Shown: piece after piece, positions 52,301-61,784 of the stretch | How the letters are laid out: every line of letters starts with the position of its first letter | Position numbering within the stretch: the stretch's first letter is position 1 | Made by a program: the position numbers and the translations under genes | Source of the DNA: Diplonema papillatum | Taxonomy: Eukaryota > Euglenozoa > Diplonemea > Diplonemida > Diplonemidae | NCBI GenBank assembly: GCA_030068145.1 | Contig: JAPJBO010000161.1 | Span: forward strand, 62,001-126,000 | Length of the DNA: 64,000 bases | Reading direction: 5' to 3' | Notes under the pieces: model-generated | What the model was told of the DNA's origin: nothing | What the model saw: the letters and a program-made list of their open reading frames with translations, nothing else | Databases searched by the model: none

Positions 52301-54616
52301 CTGGGCCGCAACAAGAAATTGCCCAGTGCACTCAAACAACTGCGAGATCGAGAAAGGATTGAGCAGAACAGCAAACTCGAAAAAGGCTTTCCCAGATGTT
52401 GAAGACTGGAATACACAGTCCGAGCATTTACTAAAAATGCGCGTACTCCATAACCCCTTTAGGCGCATCAGGCGCACCTGGATTTACCTCCCAATTCGAA
52501 AAGTTAGTTTGCAGAGATGTATATTCCGTTGCGTGAAGCTTCTGACAGCTATCTCGCTGCGCCCAATTGCAGCAGATATCTGAATGAAAGGGGCAGTGTA
52601 TCCATTCACGCCCTGGAGAGCATGCTCGGTCGGGGAAACGAGAAAGAACGAAATACGATGTAAAATATTTCACTTCCCTGCTGCGTTCGACCCTGAAAAC
52701 GTCGTTTTGAAGCAAACGTCTGTATCAAGGGTCTTCACCTCGGGAAACGGGAAACCTTCACTTCAATTTCCGGACTGAACTGAGTCCGAAGTGAAGATTG
52801 CCGAAGTGAAGATTGTCGAAGTGAAGGTCCACCAAGACGTCCTCCTCGCCAAGACACCTGTCGTGGCAACTGCCTTTCCGAATGCTTGTCGCTCTTTCTG
52901 GTAGCCCATGATATGGCACCTGCTGCATTTTCACCCTCTTGAACTGCAACGCTGTCTTTTTGCGCTCGAGTTCCCCTGACAAAGACACCATGTTCGGAAG
53001 TCTGTCGAGTTCATCGGGTCATTCCATGTAAAACCTGTCGTGAACCTTCCACACGCCTTACCCCCTGCACCACTGCGTGTACAATAATGTACAATAATCG
53101 TACAATAATATACAATAACTGTACAATAATGTACAATACTGTACAATACTATACAATAATGAACAATAATATACAATAAAAATACAATAATTCTTGGTCG
53201 GCGGGGGAAATACAATAATGTACAATAATCCATTCGTTTCACAACCGTGATTTACCCTATGTCATTTTCAGGTAAACTTTTCTGGTCAACCATCAAAAAC
53301 GCGCTGCCTTTTTTAGACAGCACAACATTATCGTATTACAGTATCGTAATACATTGATGAAGGGCAACCCGCAAGAATGTTTACTCGTTAATGTGCGAGG
53401 GGTAAATTACGGTGTTTTTCTCGGGAGCGACGGGGTAATAACCTTTGTACAAGTGTTAGTTCTCGTCGAAATAGTATTAAGAGAGAGAGAGAGAGACGAG
53501 TTAGAGTGCAGGGACCATCTCCCCAGGGAGTTTCCGGTCTCCTCACTTCTCTTCGCACTGCTACGGCGGGCGTAAGTCGCTCCGGAGGCGCGCTGCAGGT
53601 TGCGGCTCTGCTACAGTGAGTGGCGGCACCGGAGTTGGTGCAGCAGCGGGCGCTCTGGCCGGCGGGCGAGCTCGTCTCGCGGGGGATCGCCGCCTTGTAA
53701 CGCTGCGGGCCCTCTTCTTCCTCACGACTGCGCGGCCTACGGCGGCGGCTAACACCTTAATGGGAAACTTCAGCTTCCATTGAGCGAAGGCTACGTCCTG
53801 AGGGAACACGGGTTTGGCGTCATTCCAGCCGTCTTTGGAGCAAACTGCTACTATGCCGTTTAACATCGCCTCTGTCCTCCGTCCAGCTGCAAAACGTGGA
53901 CGGTGTGTGAAGTATTAATCTTCTAAGATCTTCGATCTTTACGCTTACGCCCGCCACTAAACCCAGATTCACCTGTGTTTCGTGTGGGCTACAGCACATT
54001 TACCTCCTTTGATCTATCGCAACTGGCAGTCTCCTCAAGCATTTCCTACAAAGCAGGTACAAAAAAACAAAAAGCGGAAGCACACACCGACGACCAAGTT
54101 GGCGTGCGGCTTCCGCACGGCGGCGCGCGGCGCGGCGCCGGCGCCGCCGAAGGCCAGCGTGCCGACCTGCCCTTCTTCGGTGCCGAAGGCCAGCAGCCCG
54201 GGGGCCTGGGCGTTGTGGTGGGCGGGGCAGGCGAGTAGCGCCTCGAGGTCTGACGCTGCATTGTAGACCGTAGCGGCTTCCCGGATGATGGCTCGGCCGA
54301 CAGGGTCCCGGAGGTCTACGACGGACAATGTGTCCCCGCGGGTGACGAACAGCTCGTTGCCGCCGCCCGCCCACGCGACGTCCAGGACCGCCGCGGCTGG
54401 GGCCGAGGCTTCGCCGCCGGACAGCCAGCCCTTCTGCAGCACGCGCACGGGCTTCAGCCTCTCGGCGTCCCACACCCGCACCGTGCCGTCCTCCGCTGCG
54501 CTCGCCAGCAGCGCCGGGCCTCCGGCCTCCGACGGGGCCACGCAGTGCACGGCTCTCTTATGCCCGCTGGGCAGCCATTGCGAGACGGCTCCCTCGCCCC
54601 CCGGTTCGGCCTGCAT
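49320..54616 (-). CDS. WDR53: WDR53-like WD40-repeat protein, two exons
   Basis: Exon 1 is 54088-54616 and exon 2 is 49320-49930, joined across a 4157-bp intron (gtgtgtgc...ctcacag). The 1140 nt give 379 residues in frame. The join reads HANLVVGVGFHSVTPGGARV, which aligns with the WD repeat spanning that point in WDR53. The N-terminal part has GHKRAVHCVAPSEAGGPALL then AEDGTVRVWDAERL, then DTLSVVDLRDP; exon 2 has KGKLLNPPLPTCLSTSAGGD, matching the WDR53 GQLLNPALAHSISVASCG block, and ends SVFTGDRDGNIGLHTLPLFA. Length is near human WDR53 (358). WDR53 proteins are seven-bladed propellers thought to act as substrate receptors of CUL4-DDB1 ligases; that role is inferred. The intron contains a partial second copy of exon 2 (51108-51282, 50185-50225) and several repeats. 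Confidence 0.85.
49990..50160 (+). repeat. R8 repeat carrying a perfect hairpin
   Basis: R8 words ('ttccgatcaaccaccaaaac', 'cgttttcccacttgtattta') surround a 32-nt insertion, ACATTACCTTACGGC-TT-complement at 50070-50101, a perfect 15-bp stem not present in other R8 copies. Confidence 0.8.
50230..50400 (+). repeat. R10 dispersed repeat with G-tract
   Basis: G-tract, 'caagaacgtgcttggaatgg', 'ggtcctttaagccacgg', 'gcggtgtgagtac', then another long G-tract. Confidence 0.8.
50421..51104. mobile_element. 684-bp non-autonomous element with G-tract/ACAATTGT inverted ends
   Basis: Ends are nine G's plus CTAAATACAATTGT on the left and the exact complement on the right. The palindrome ACAATTGT recurs many times just inside both ends (for example 'ttggaatacaattgtg'). 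No coding capacity is seen. It looks like a MITE-class element. Confidence 0.75.
51305..51650 (+). repeat. Two R8 repeats
   Basis: 51305-51455 is a full copy with 'ggtaaggaattctgaccaac'. 51480-51650 is rearranged, ending again with 'cgcttcgttttgtttgtgcg'. Confidence 0.75.
51891..51925 (-). promoter_or_regulatory. Conserved upstream-type element inside the WDR53-like intron
   Basis: The plus strand reads 'gaaggacgatcagtttggtg' and then 'tcttgcgaccttt', matching the block upstream of urocanase and the transporter. No gene start follows it on the minus strand, so it may be a repeat or a copied promoter. Confidence 0.35.
51960..53230. mobile_element. 1.27-kb element bordered by TACAATAATG repeat clusters
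   Basis: AT-rich degenerate tandem repeats of 'gtacaataat' occupy 52005-52140 and 53080-53230, with part of the left cluster inverted ('tttttattgtacag'). The GC-richer interior (52140-53050) has short conflicting frames and a triple 'gaagtgaagattg' repeat, but no recognisable protein. The layout matches the other elements here with subterminal repeats. Confidence 0.5.
53484..53517. repeat. Short GA repeat with the flank of the large GA array
   Basis: About 7 GA units followed by 'cgagttagagtgcag', exactly the right flank of the GA microsatellite at 62209-62560. Confidence 0.8.
53560..53870 (-). CDS. Hypothetical short ORF within the WDR53-like intron
   Basis: Frame MLNGIVAVCSKDGWNDAKPV, then FPQDVAFAQWKLKFPIKVLA, then an Arg/Pro/Ala-rich tail. 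The first half looks like coding sequence. No family recognised; it could be a repeat-borne fragment. Confidence 0.25.
53942..54062 (+). repeat. R1 repeat, right half, next to the WDR53-like exon 1 donor
   Basis: From 'cgcttacgcccgcc' to 'acaaagcaggtac' plus A's. It ends about 25 bp from the exon 1 splice donor at 54087. Confidence 0.8.
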
Positions 54617-54659
54617 CCAGCGTAGTACCCTCCGCCAGCCTCGCCACCCTCCTGGCTGT

Positions 54660-55144
54660 TGATAGAGGATGATCCCTTTCCGCTCGTTTTTTTTGTGTTT
54701 CCGGCGATTATGGCGCAGTCAGTTGCCTGTGACGGCGTTCTTTTTTGATTGCTGATAAATAGTCGTTAGTCACCCCCGCAGATACGGGAGTAAAACGGAG
54801 CAGTGTTTGCATTCAAACGATTCAAGTGCGGTGGCAGCAGAAATTGTCAAGCCGTGACAGCATTCGGATGAGGTGTACCTTTCGCAAAGGTAACTAGTCA
54901 AAATTCCCGACGACAGCAAGTGTCAGACTAGCCCACCAGAAGGTAGTTGCTTTCTTTAGGCAGGTTTACTCTACTGGCGGAAGTTGTTTGAGCTAGCGTT
55001 TCTTCTCTTTTTCTTTGTCTTTGTCTCGTTTTTTTAGAGTTATGGTTCGCTTGAGAATCCGGGATTTTAGAGTCTCCGACCGTTATACAAAAAGAAATCG
55101 ATCATATTCTGCAGAAGACCCTCCCCCCACCGTCTGATGTCGTG
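54660..55144. other. Upstream region of the WDR53-like gene, with an R13 repeat
   Basis: 'gtgtttccggcgattatgg' (54697-54716) echoes the urocanase upstream block. R13 (54905-55085) has 'agcaagtgtcagactagccc' and 'ggcggaagttgtttgagc', then the AGTCTCCG motif. R13 recurs at 63905-64000 and, more distantly, in the 548-bp units. Confidence 0.55.
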
Positions 55145-55280
55145 TAGAGTACAGCCTCAGAAGCTGGAGCCGCGTCACACCCGAAAGTGTGCTACAACCA
55201 AAACGCGTGTGAATGCAGGGTGTGATGACACCCGCTCTCTACCTCAGGCTTCAGCTCCAGCTTCTGAGGCTGCACATCAC
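55145..55280. repeat. Foldback element, about 130 bp
   Basis: Arms 'acagcctcagaagctggag' and 'ctccagcttctgaggctgc' are near-perfect complements. The interior has 'caaccaaaacgcgtgtgaat' and 'gtgtgatgacacccgc', shared with the 548-bp units. Confidence 0.8.
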
Positions 55281-55359
55281 CAGCATGCGGACAGGCGCTA
55301 AGCCGGTCCACCCCTAACCCCTGGAGCTGCATTGAATTGCGTGCCGCTGTCTATCACGG

Positions 55360-55875
55360 TCCCGGAGGTCTAATACGGACAATGTAATGGGTGACGAACA
55401 GCTCGTTGCCGCTGCACGACCACGCGACGTCCAGCTCCGCCGCGGCTGGGGCCGGGGCTTCGCCGCCGGACAGCCAGCCCTTCTGCTGGCACGCGCACGG
55501 GCTTCAGCCTCTCGGCGTCCCACACCCGCACCGTGCCGTCCTCCGCTGCGCTCGCCAGCAGCGCCAGGCCTCCGACGGGGCCACGCAGTGCCTCTCGGCG
55601 TCCCACACCCGCACCGTGCCGTCCTCCGCTGCGCTCGCCAGCAGCGCCGGGCCTCCGACGGGGCCACGCAGTGCCTTTCGGCGTCCCACACCCGCACCGT
55701 GCCGTCCTCCGCTGCGCTCGCCAGCAGCGCCGGGCCTCCGACGGGGCCACGCAGTGCCTCTCGGCGTCCCACACCCGCACCGTGCCGTCCTCCGCTGCGC
55801 TCGCCAGCAGCGCCGGGCCTCCGGCTTCCGACGGGGCCACGCAGTGCACGGCTCTTTATACCCGCCGGAGCCAGA
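55360..55875 (-). pseudogene. Decayed copy of WDR53-like exon 1 with an 83-bp piece amplified four times
   Basis: 55360-55507 matches exon 1 near 54300-54450. From 55508 an 83-bp unit (the first WD repeat, 'ctctcggcgtcccacaccc' and on) repeats at 55508, 55591, 55674 and 55757, then the copy ends like exon 1 ('cgaggccacgcagtgcacgg'-type text) near 55875. 83 is not a multiple of three, so the frame changes at every unit. Confidence 0.9.
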
Positions 55876-55877
55876 AG

Positions 55878-56505
55878 GTGCATGTGCGGACTCCCTTTTG
55901 ATACTCGTAAACCCTAGCCACAGCCTTGTTCTTCTCTCAGCGCTCCTTCTTTTCCATCACTGATCATCTGAACCTAATCCGGTATCGCGGTTTCGTTTGG
56001 TCCTTGCTTCGCCGCAAGCGTCCAGGATAGGTTGCCATCCCAGCTCCTGCCCGCTGTGCCCCTGGTGTGCCTCGTGGCCAATTGTGTCAACTGGCTAGGG
56101 AGGAAGTGTCGCGATGCTTCCAGCTCCATGGCGTACGTTTTCTGCAGCGCAGGGAAGCGCCGAAATTTCCCGGCGTTTGAAAATCGCATTGGAACCGACT
56201 GCATGTGCGGACGCGCTTTTGATACTCGTAAACCCAAGCCACAGCCTTGTTCTTCTCCCAGCGCTTCTTTTACACCACTGATCATCTGTTCACAGGCAAC
56301 CTAATCCGGTACTTCGCCGCAAGCGTCCAGGATAGGTTGCCATCCCAGCTCCTCCGGTTCGCTGTGCCCCTGGTGTGCCTCGTGGCCAATTGTGTCAACT
56401 GGCTTGGGGGAAGCGTCGCGATGCTTCCAGCTCCATGGCATACGTGTTCTGCGCGGGAAGCGCCGAAACTTCCCGGCATTTGAAAATCGCATCGGAACCG
56501 CGGAA
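55878..56505 (+). repeat. Tandem duplication, about 310 bp x2
   Basis: Both units read 'gatactcgtaaaccc', 'gcgtccaggataggttgcc', 'tggccaattgtgtcaactgg' and 'tttgaaaatcgcat'. Unit two (from about 56205) lost or gained a few short segments. No domain recognised on either strand. Confidence 0.85.
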
Positions 56506-56926
56506 CGGGGAGCAGGCAAAGGGAGGGGGGACAGTTTAAAGGCAATTGGAACTCTGCTTGCGGCGAATGGAGAGAGAGAAGGTCGAGTGAGAGGGAGGGT
56601 GGACGGGTTCTGGATCAAGGGCTTTTGTTGGAACGTTGCTTGCATGGGAGGAGGGGGTACGTTCGTTCTTTTCCCCTGCTGCCATTTCGGCGAGGGGGGT
56701 GTGTATGTGTGCGTGTGCTGACTGAAATTTAGTATCTCCAGCAGTCCGCCGCTGAGGCTGGAAGAAGGGGGGTGTCATGTCGGTGATTTCTCATCGACGT
56801 CGCGAATCCGGCCAGAGAGTCTTGCAGTTACTGAGGGAATACGAGCAAGACGCGTGACTAGATGAGCACAACCACCTCGAATCGACACCAGGAGAATTCG
56901 GGTAGAGCTGGCTTCTACAACTAGTA

Positions 56927-57024
56927 ATATTCCGGTATAAGGTAGCACTCCTCAACTAGCCCGAACCAACAGGATCAAAGCATGTCAGTCACACCTTCCC
57001 GATTCTTTTTACCGGAATATTACC
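56927..57024. mobile_element. Small MITE-like element
   Basis: 'gtaatattccggta' at the left is answered by 'taccggaatattac' at the right, about 98 bp apart. The 'caggatcaaag' inside also occurs in the MITE at 61624. The segmental duplication to the right starts at this element's right arm. Confidence 0.55.
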
Positions 57025-57540
57025 ATACCGGAGGAAGGGGTCAACAAAAGCCCCATAGAGCCAGCAGAGCGTGAGGCCAGAAGACGCCGGCTCCAATTCC
57101 CTCACGGGGCCCCAAGGGAAGACGGCACACAGGACAGAGCGGGCGGTTTGCGGCACGAAGCTAAGCTCTGCGGGCTTCTTCACACCATACCTCAAAGTAC
57201 ACTGTCGCCCCCATTTATTGCCCTGGTCCCCTCTCAATCGGAAACTTCGGCACTTGTGCGTGGCTCAATTTTGAAGCCGTTTTGCAGTAAAATTGGAGCC
57301 AGTTCGCCCCACACTCGGTGTGCAAGCTACCCCGTCACCAGCGAGTTTGCTTGCTTGCTTGCAAAGTGCGCAGTGCGCGGCCGTTGAGCGCAGCTACACA
57401 CGGCAGCAGGCATAGTACAGCAGGAGCACACTGACAGTGTGACTGACTCCCTGTAGCAGCTGAGTGGCACTGTTACACTTGTTGCAATCAATGTCCGAAA
57501 GAGTTCAAGAAGGAGCCACAGATTATTTTTGCATATTTCG
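57009..57540 (+). repeat. Segmental duplication, copy 1
   Basis: Nearly identical to 58488-59058, from 'taccggaatattaccatacc' to 'gagccacagattat'. Copy 2 has about 50 extra bp ('cctggaagcgacctgagc' and on). No gene recognised inside. Confidence 0.92.
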
Positions 57541-57679
57541 AGACTGGAGGTCCTATGAACATGCAATGTGAATAGCCTCTATTCGAGCCAACCCCACTTT
57601 TCTCTACACTAAAAAAGTGTATTGTTTTGAACTGGATAATAGCGCGGAGCTGGCTTTTTCTCCCCCTGGGAAAATGTAT

Positions 57680-57745
57680 ATGGGTGGCAGAGTGAGCGGG
57701 TGTCGGCCTTCAGGCCGGTGTGTCCGGGTTCAAACCCCGCCCATG
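57680..57745 (+). tRNA. tRNA-like sequence, probably a pseudogene or Pol III promoter relic
   Basis: ATGGGTG at the start pairs with CGCCCAT at the end. TGGCAGAGTGAGCGG resembles an A box and GGGTTCAAACCCC a B box. A 5-bp stem with a 6-nt loop (CTTCAG) sits where the anticodon arm should be. At 66 nt it is short and the anticodon loop is one base too small, so a working tRNA is unlikely; a SINE head is possible. Confidence 0.35.
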
Positions 57746-57919
57746 ACACTTTTCCGGTCGAAGATTATTTCGAGGTTTGCTTTCGTTTCGGGACCTGATG
57801 TGCCCGAAATTTGCGTTTTTTGCGGAGTTTCTCAGCCCCCCGGAGAAATACCGGAGGGGGGGGCGGCGGGAAAAGGCTGCCCCAGGGCGGCCCCCCCCCG
57901 TGCTGGGCCCCGGGTAAGA

Positions 57920-58440
57920 GGCCAAACTTTACACCCGAACTTAGCTTCACCCGGACTTTGTTTCGCCCGAACTTAGCTTCACCCGAGCTTTGCTTCGCCC
58001 GAACTTTGCTTCACCTAACTTTGCTCACCCGAACTTAGCTTCGCCCGAACTTTGTTTCGCCCGAACTTTGTTTCGCCCGAACTTAGCTTCACCAGAACTT
58101 TGCTTCACCCGAACTTAGCTTCGCCCGAACTTTGCTTCACCAGAACTTAGCTTCGCCCGAACTTTGCTTCACCCGAACTTAGCTTCGCCGAACTTTGTTT
58201 CGCCCGATCTTAGCTTCACCAGAACGTCCGAACTTTGCTTCACCCAGAACTTAGCTTCGCCCGGACTTTGTTACGCCCGAACTTAGCTTCACCTTCGCCC
58301 GAACTTTGCTCACCCGAACTTAGCTTCGCCCGAACTTTGCTTCGCCCGAACTTAGCTTCACCCGAACTTTGCTTCACCAGAACTTAGCATTGCCCGAACT
58401 TAGCTTCGCCCGAACTTTGCTGTTCCCCGAACTTTAACTG
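57920..58440 (+). repeat. Degenerate 15-17-bp minisatellite
   Basis: About 30 units of 'cttcgcccgaactttg' alternating with 'cttcacccgaacttag'. It lies between the two copies of the 530-bp duplication. Confidence 0.95.
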
Positions 58441-58487
58441 CTGCCTCCAGTCTCGCCACGCGCCGGCCTTAGCCGAGCGCACTTAAT

Positions 58488-59058
58488 TACCGGAATATTA
58501 CCATACCGGAGGAAGGGGTCAACAAAAGCCCCATAGAGCCAGCAGAGCGTGAGGCCAGAAGACGCCGGCTCCAATTCCCTCACGGGGCCCCAAGGGAAGA
58601 CGGCACACAGGACAGAGCGGGCGGTTTGCGGCACGAAGCTAAGCTCTGCGGGCTTCTTCACACCATACCTCAAAGTACACTGTCGCCCCCATTATTGCCC
58701 TGGTCCCCTCTCAATCGGAAACTTCGGCACTTGTGCGTGGCTCAATTTTGAAGCCGTTTTGCAGTAAAATTGGAGCCAGTTCACCCCACCCACCCTGGAA
58801 GCGACCTGAGCTCGATTATGCAGATGCACAGCTCTTCTACTCGGTGTGCAAGCTACCCCGTCACCAGCGAGTTTGCTTGCTTGCTTGCAAAGTGCGCAGT
58901 GCGCGGCCGTTGAGCGCAGCTACACACGGCAGCAGGCATACTACAGCAGGAGCACACTGACAGTGTGACTGACTCCCTGTAGCAGCTGAGTGGCACTGTT
59001 ACACTTGTTGCAATCAATGTCCGAAAGAGTTCAAGAAGGAGCCACAGATTATTTGCAT
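58488..59058 (+). repeat. Segmental duplication, copy 2
   Basis: Direct-orientation partner of 57009-57540, ending 'gagccacagattatttgc'. Confidence 0.92.
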
Positions 59059-59155
59059 ATTCTTTGTTTGTGCGTACGTGTGTAAACCCTGTTTTGAGTG
59101 ATATAACACAGCACGCTGCCATCCGACACTTTTTGATACAGACAAGCAAGCTTGT

Positions 59156-60800
59156 TACCATACAAAAGATTACGCGGCGATTGCAGTCGACCAGCGACGA
59201 AGGGGGGTGGCACGAAACGACCAAGAGGTAGTCAGGAAAGTGAGCGGATGCAGACTAACGCCACAGATTGTTTGCATTCTAACCCAAAACGATCCAAGAT
59301 TTTCGTGATCGTGCCCTCTGGACACGCTTGGTTGACAGGTACTGTACGGTTTCCTAAGGTCCTCCCCATTTTATTTTCTTCTTTTTTCCCAACGACAGCA
59401 AGTGTCAAACTAGCCCCACCTGGTGGGGGTCGCTGTTTCCTTGTGGCAGGTTTTCTCCACCACTGGAAGTTGCTTGTGACGAGCTTCTTCCCCACGATTT
59501 TACGGCTTTAACGGGAACAAGCCCAAGTTTGATATCATATACACCCATATTTTCGGGCGTGAAGACTCTGCTACACGGTGAGGTCCAGCCTCAGAGCTGG
59601 AGTTGGAGACGGTGCCCGAGTCACACCCAGAAAGCCGGTGTACTGCAACCAAAACGCGTGTGAATTCACATCCGCTTTTTAAACTCCAGCCTCTTGAGGC
59701 TGGACACATACAAAAGATTACGCGGCGATTGCAGTCGACCAGCGACGAAGGGGGGTGGCACGAAACGACCAAGAGGTAGTCAGGAAAGTGAGCGGAAGCA
59801 GACTATCGCCACAGATTGTTTGCATTCTAACCCAAAACGATCCAAGATTTTCGTGATCGTGCCCTCTGGACACGCTTGGTTGACAGGTACTGTACGGTTT
59901 CCTAAGGTCCTCCCCATTTTATTTTCTTCTTTTTTCCCAACGACAGCAAGTGTCTAACTAGCCCCACCTGGTGGGGGTCGCTGGTTCCTTGTGGCAGGTT
60001 TTCTCCACCACTGGAAGTTGCTTGTGACGAGCTTCTTCCCCACGATTTTACGGCTTTAACGGGAACAAGCCCAAGTTTGATATCATATACACCCATATTT
60101 TCGGGCGTGAAGACTCTGCTACACGGTGAGGTCCAGCCTCAGAGCTGGAGTTGGAGACGGTGCCCGAGTCACACCCAGAAAGCCGGTGTACTGCAACCAA
60201 AACGCGTGTGAATTCACATCCGCTTTTTAAACTCCAGCCTCTTGAGGCTGGACACATACAAAAGATTACGCGGCGATTGCAGTCGACCAGCGACGAAGGG
60301 GGGTGGCACGAAACGACCAAGAGGTAGTCAGGAAAGTGAGCGGAAGCAGACTATCGCCACAGATTGTTTGCATTCTAACCCAAAACGATCCAAGATTTTC
60401 GTGATCGTGCCCTCTGGACACGCTTGGTTGACAGGTACTGTACGGTTTCCTAAGGTCCTCCCCATTTTATTTTCTTCTTTTTTCCCAACGACAGCAAGTG
60501 TCTAACTAGCCCCACCTGGTGGGGGTCGCTGGTTCCTTGTGGCAGGTTTTCTCCACCACTGGAAGTTGCTTGTGACGAGCTTCTTCCCCACGATTTTACG
60601 GCTTTAACGGGAACAAGCCCAAGTTTGATATCATATACACCCATATTTTCGGGCGTGAAGACTCTGCTACACGGTGAGGTCCAGCCTCAGAGCTGGAGTT
60701 GGAGACGGTGCCCGAGTCACACCCAGAAAGCCGGTGTACTGCAACCAAAACGCGTGTGAATTCACATCCGCTTTTTAAACTCCAGCCTCTTGAGGCTGGA
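59156..60800. repeat. 548-bp tandem repeat, three units
   Basis: Units are 59156-59703, 59704-60251 and 60252-60800. Units 2 and 3 appear identical; unit 1 differs at a handful of bases. Each unit includes an R13-like block ('gacagcaagtgtc', 'ggcaggttttctccaccactg') and ends in a foldback ('aggtccagcctcagagctgg' ... 'ctccagcctcttgaggctgg'). The 87-aa frames repeated in each unit have no recognisable domain. Confidence 0.97.
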
Positions 60801-60904
60801 CGCACTGTGTACTTATCTTCGGGGGGGGAAATTTCTTGTTTTAGCGGGATTTCAAGGCTCGCTTTGCACGCTGAGCTCTAGTTTTCACGTGAGCGTCAAC
60901 TCCG

Positions 60905-61345
60905 GGGAGGGAATGCAAGAAGGTGCTTTTGGATGGTATGTGTAGTTCAATCTGCACCGTGTTTCGGTCCTTGTGTTATGAACACGTTGTCGGAATCAGT
61001 GTCTGCTGTGGAGTGGGTCTGGCTGGCAAGCAGACCCCCACCTTAAAGTCAAAAACTGAACAGAACAACAGCCAGACCGACGCTGGCCTAAGTCAGACCA
61101 GACCGACTGGTTCTAGTCTGCAGCCAGACTAAGTCAGACCGCCCGTCTGAAAGATCAAGCAAGTCGGACCGACTCGGTATGAGTCAGACTAAGGTCAGCC
61201 CTGTCGACCCAGCAAGTCACAATCAGGCAAGTGGAACTGATTCTGATGTGTACTTGAGCAAGTCGACTGATTCTAAACGTGCGTGGCTGAGGTCAGCCCG
61301 TCAAACCCAAGTCACGATCAGGCAAGTCGGACGGTGAAAGCTAAA
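60905..61345. repeat. Diverged R10 and a Gtcagac-rich repetitive stretch
   Basis: 60905-61030 is a diverged R10 ('gtttcggtccttgtgtta'). 61040-61345 is rich in 'agtcagacc', 'caagtcgga' and 'gatcaggcaagt' words, a decayed complex repeat. Confidence 0.55.
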
Positions 61346-61623
61346 CCAGTGGTGTCACCTGAGGGAGTAATCTGAGGACGGTCCACGTGATAAAGCCGAT
61401 ACGCAGCGGCTGCCGGCTCATCCCAAGTTGGTGTTCGGAAACTGGGCCTCCAGAGCAAGGACATGTCAAAGAGGATCAACGTTTGCTGCTGTGAAGAGAT
61501 GTGTTACGAAACTTTTCCAAGTAGCACCAGGTTTCCCATTTTGGAGTCGTAACACTTTCGAATTGACCGCTAGATTCCCCAGAAGGCTTTCTGCATGCTG
61601 GACAATTTACCTCGTCTAGTATA

Positions 61624-61774
61624 GGGGGGGGTCGAATAATAACACCTGTGTTAGTATTCGATTTGTCGAATACTAAAAAAAGTTTGGGGTAGCCGAACAG
61701 TAGCAGGATCAAAGTGATAGTGTTTCTAGACAACCAGACGTGTGACAAATAACTGTTATTTTTCGACCCCCCCC
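61624..61774. mobile_element. 151-bp MITE with G-tract inverted ends
   Basis: GGGGGGGGTCGAATAATAAC at the left and its complement at the right (one mismatch in 20). An inner perfect hairpin, TTAGTATTCGA-TTTG-complement, lies at 61651-61676. It resembles the 50.4-kb element in having G-tract termini. Confidence 0.8.
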
Positions 61775-61784
61775 TTTAAAGATA

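Noticed and set aside
55314-55963. Frames of 122-190 residues on both strands at 55.3-55.9 kb as a new WD protein
   Set aside because: They are frame-shifting passes through four 83-bp copies of one exon piece.
59232-60805. Repeated 64-90-residue frames in the 548-bp units as a small gene family
   Set aside because: Identical because the DNA is tandemly duplicated; no domain, codon bias or start context supports them.
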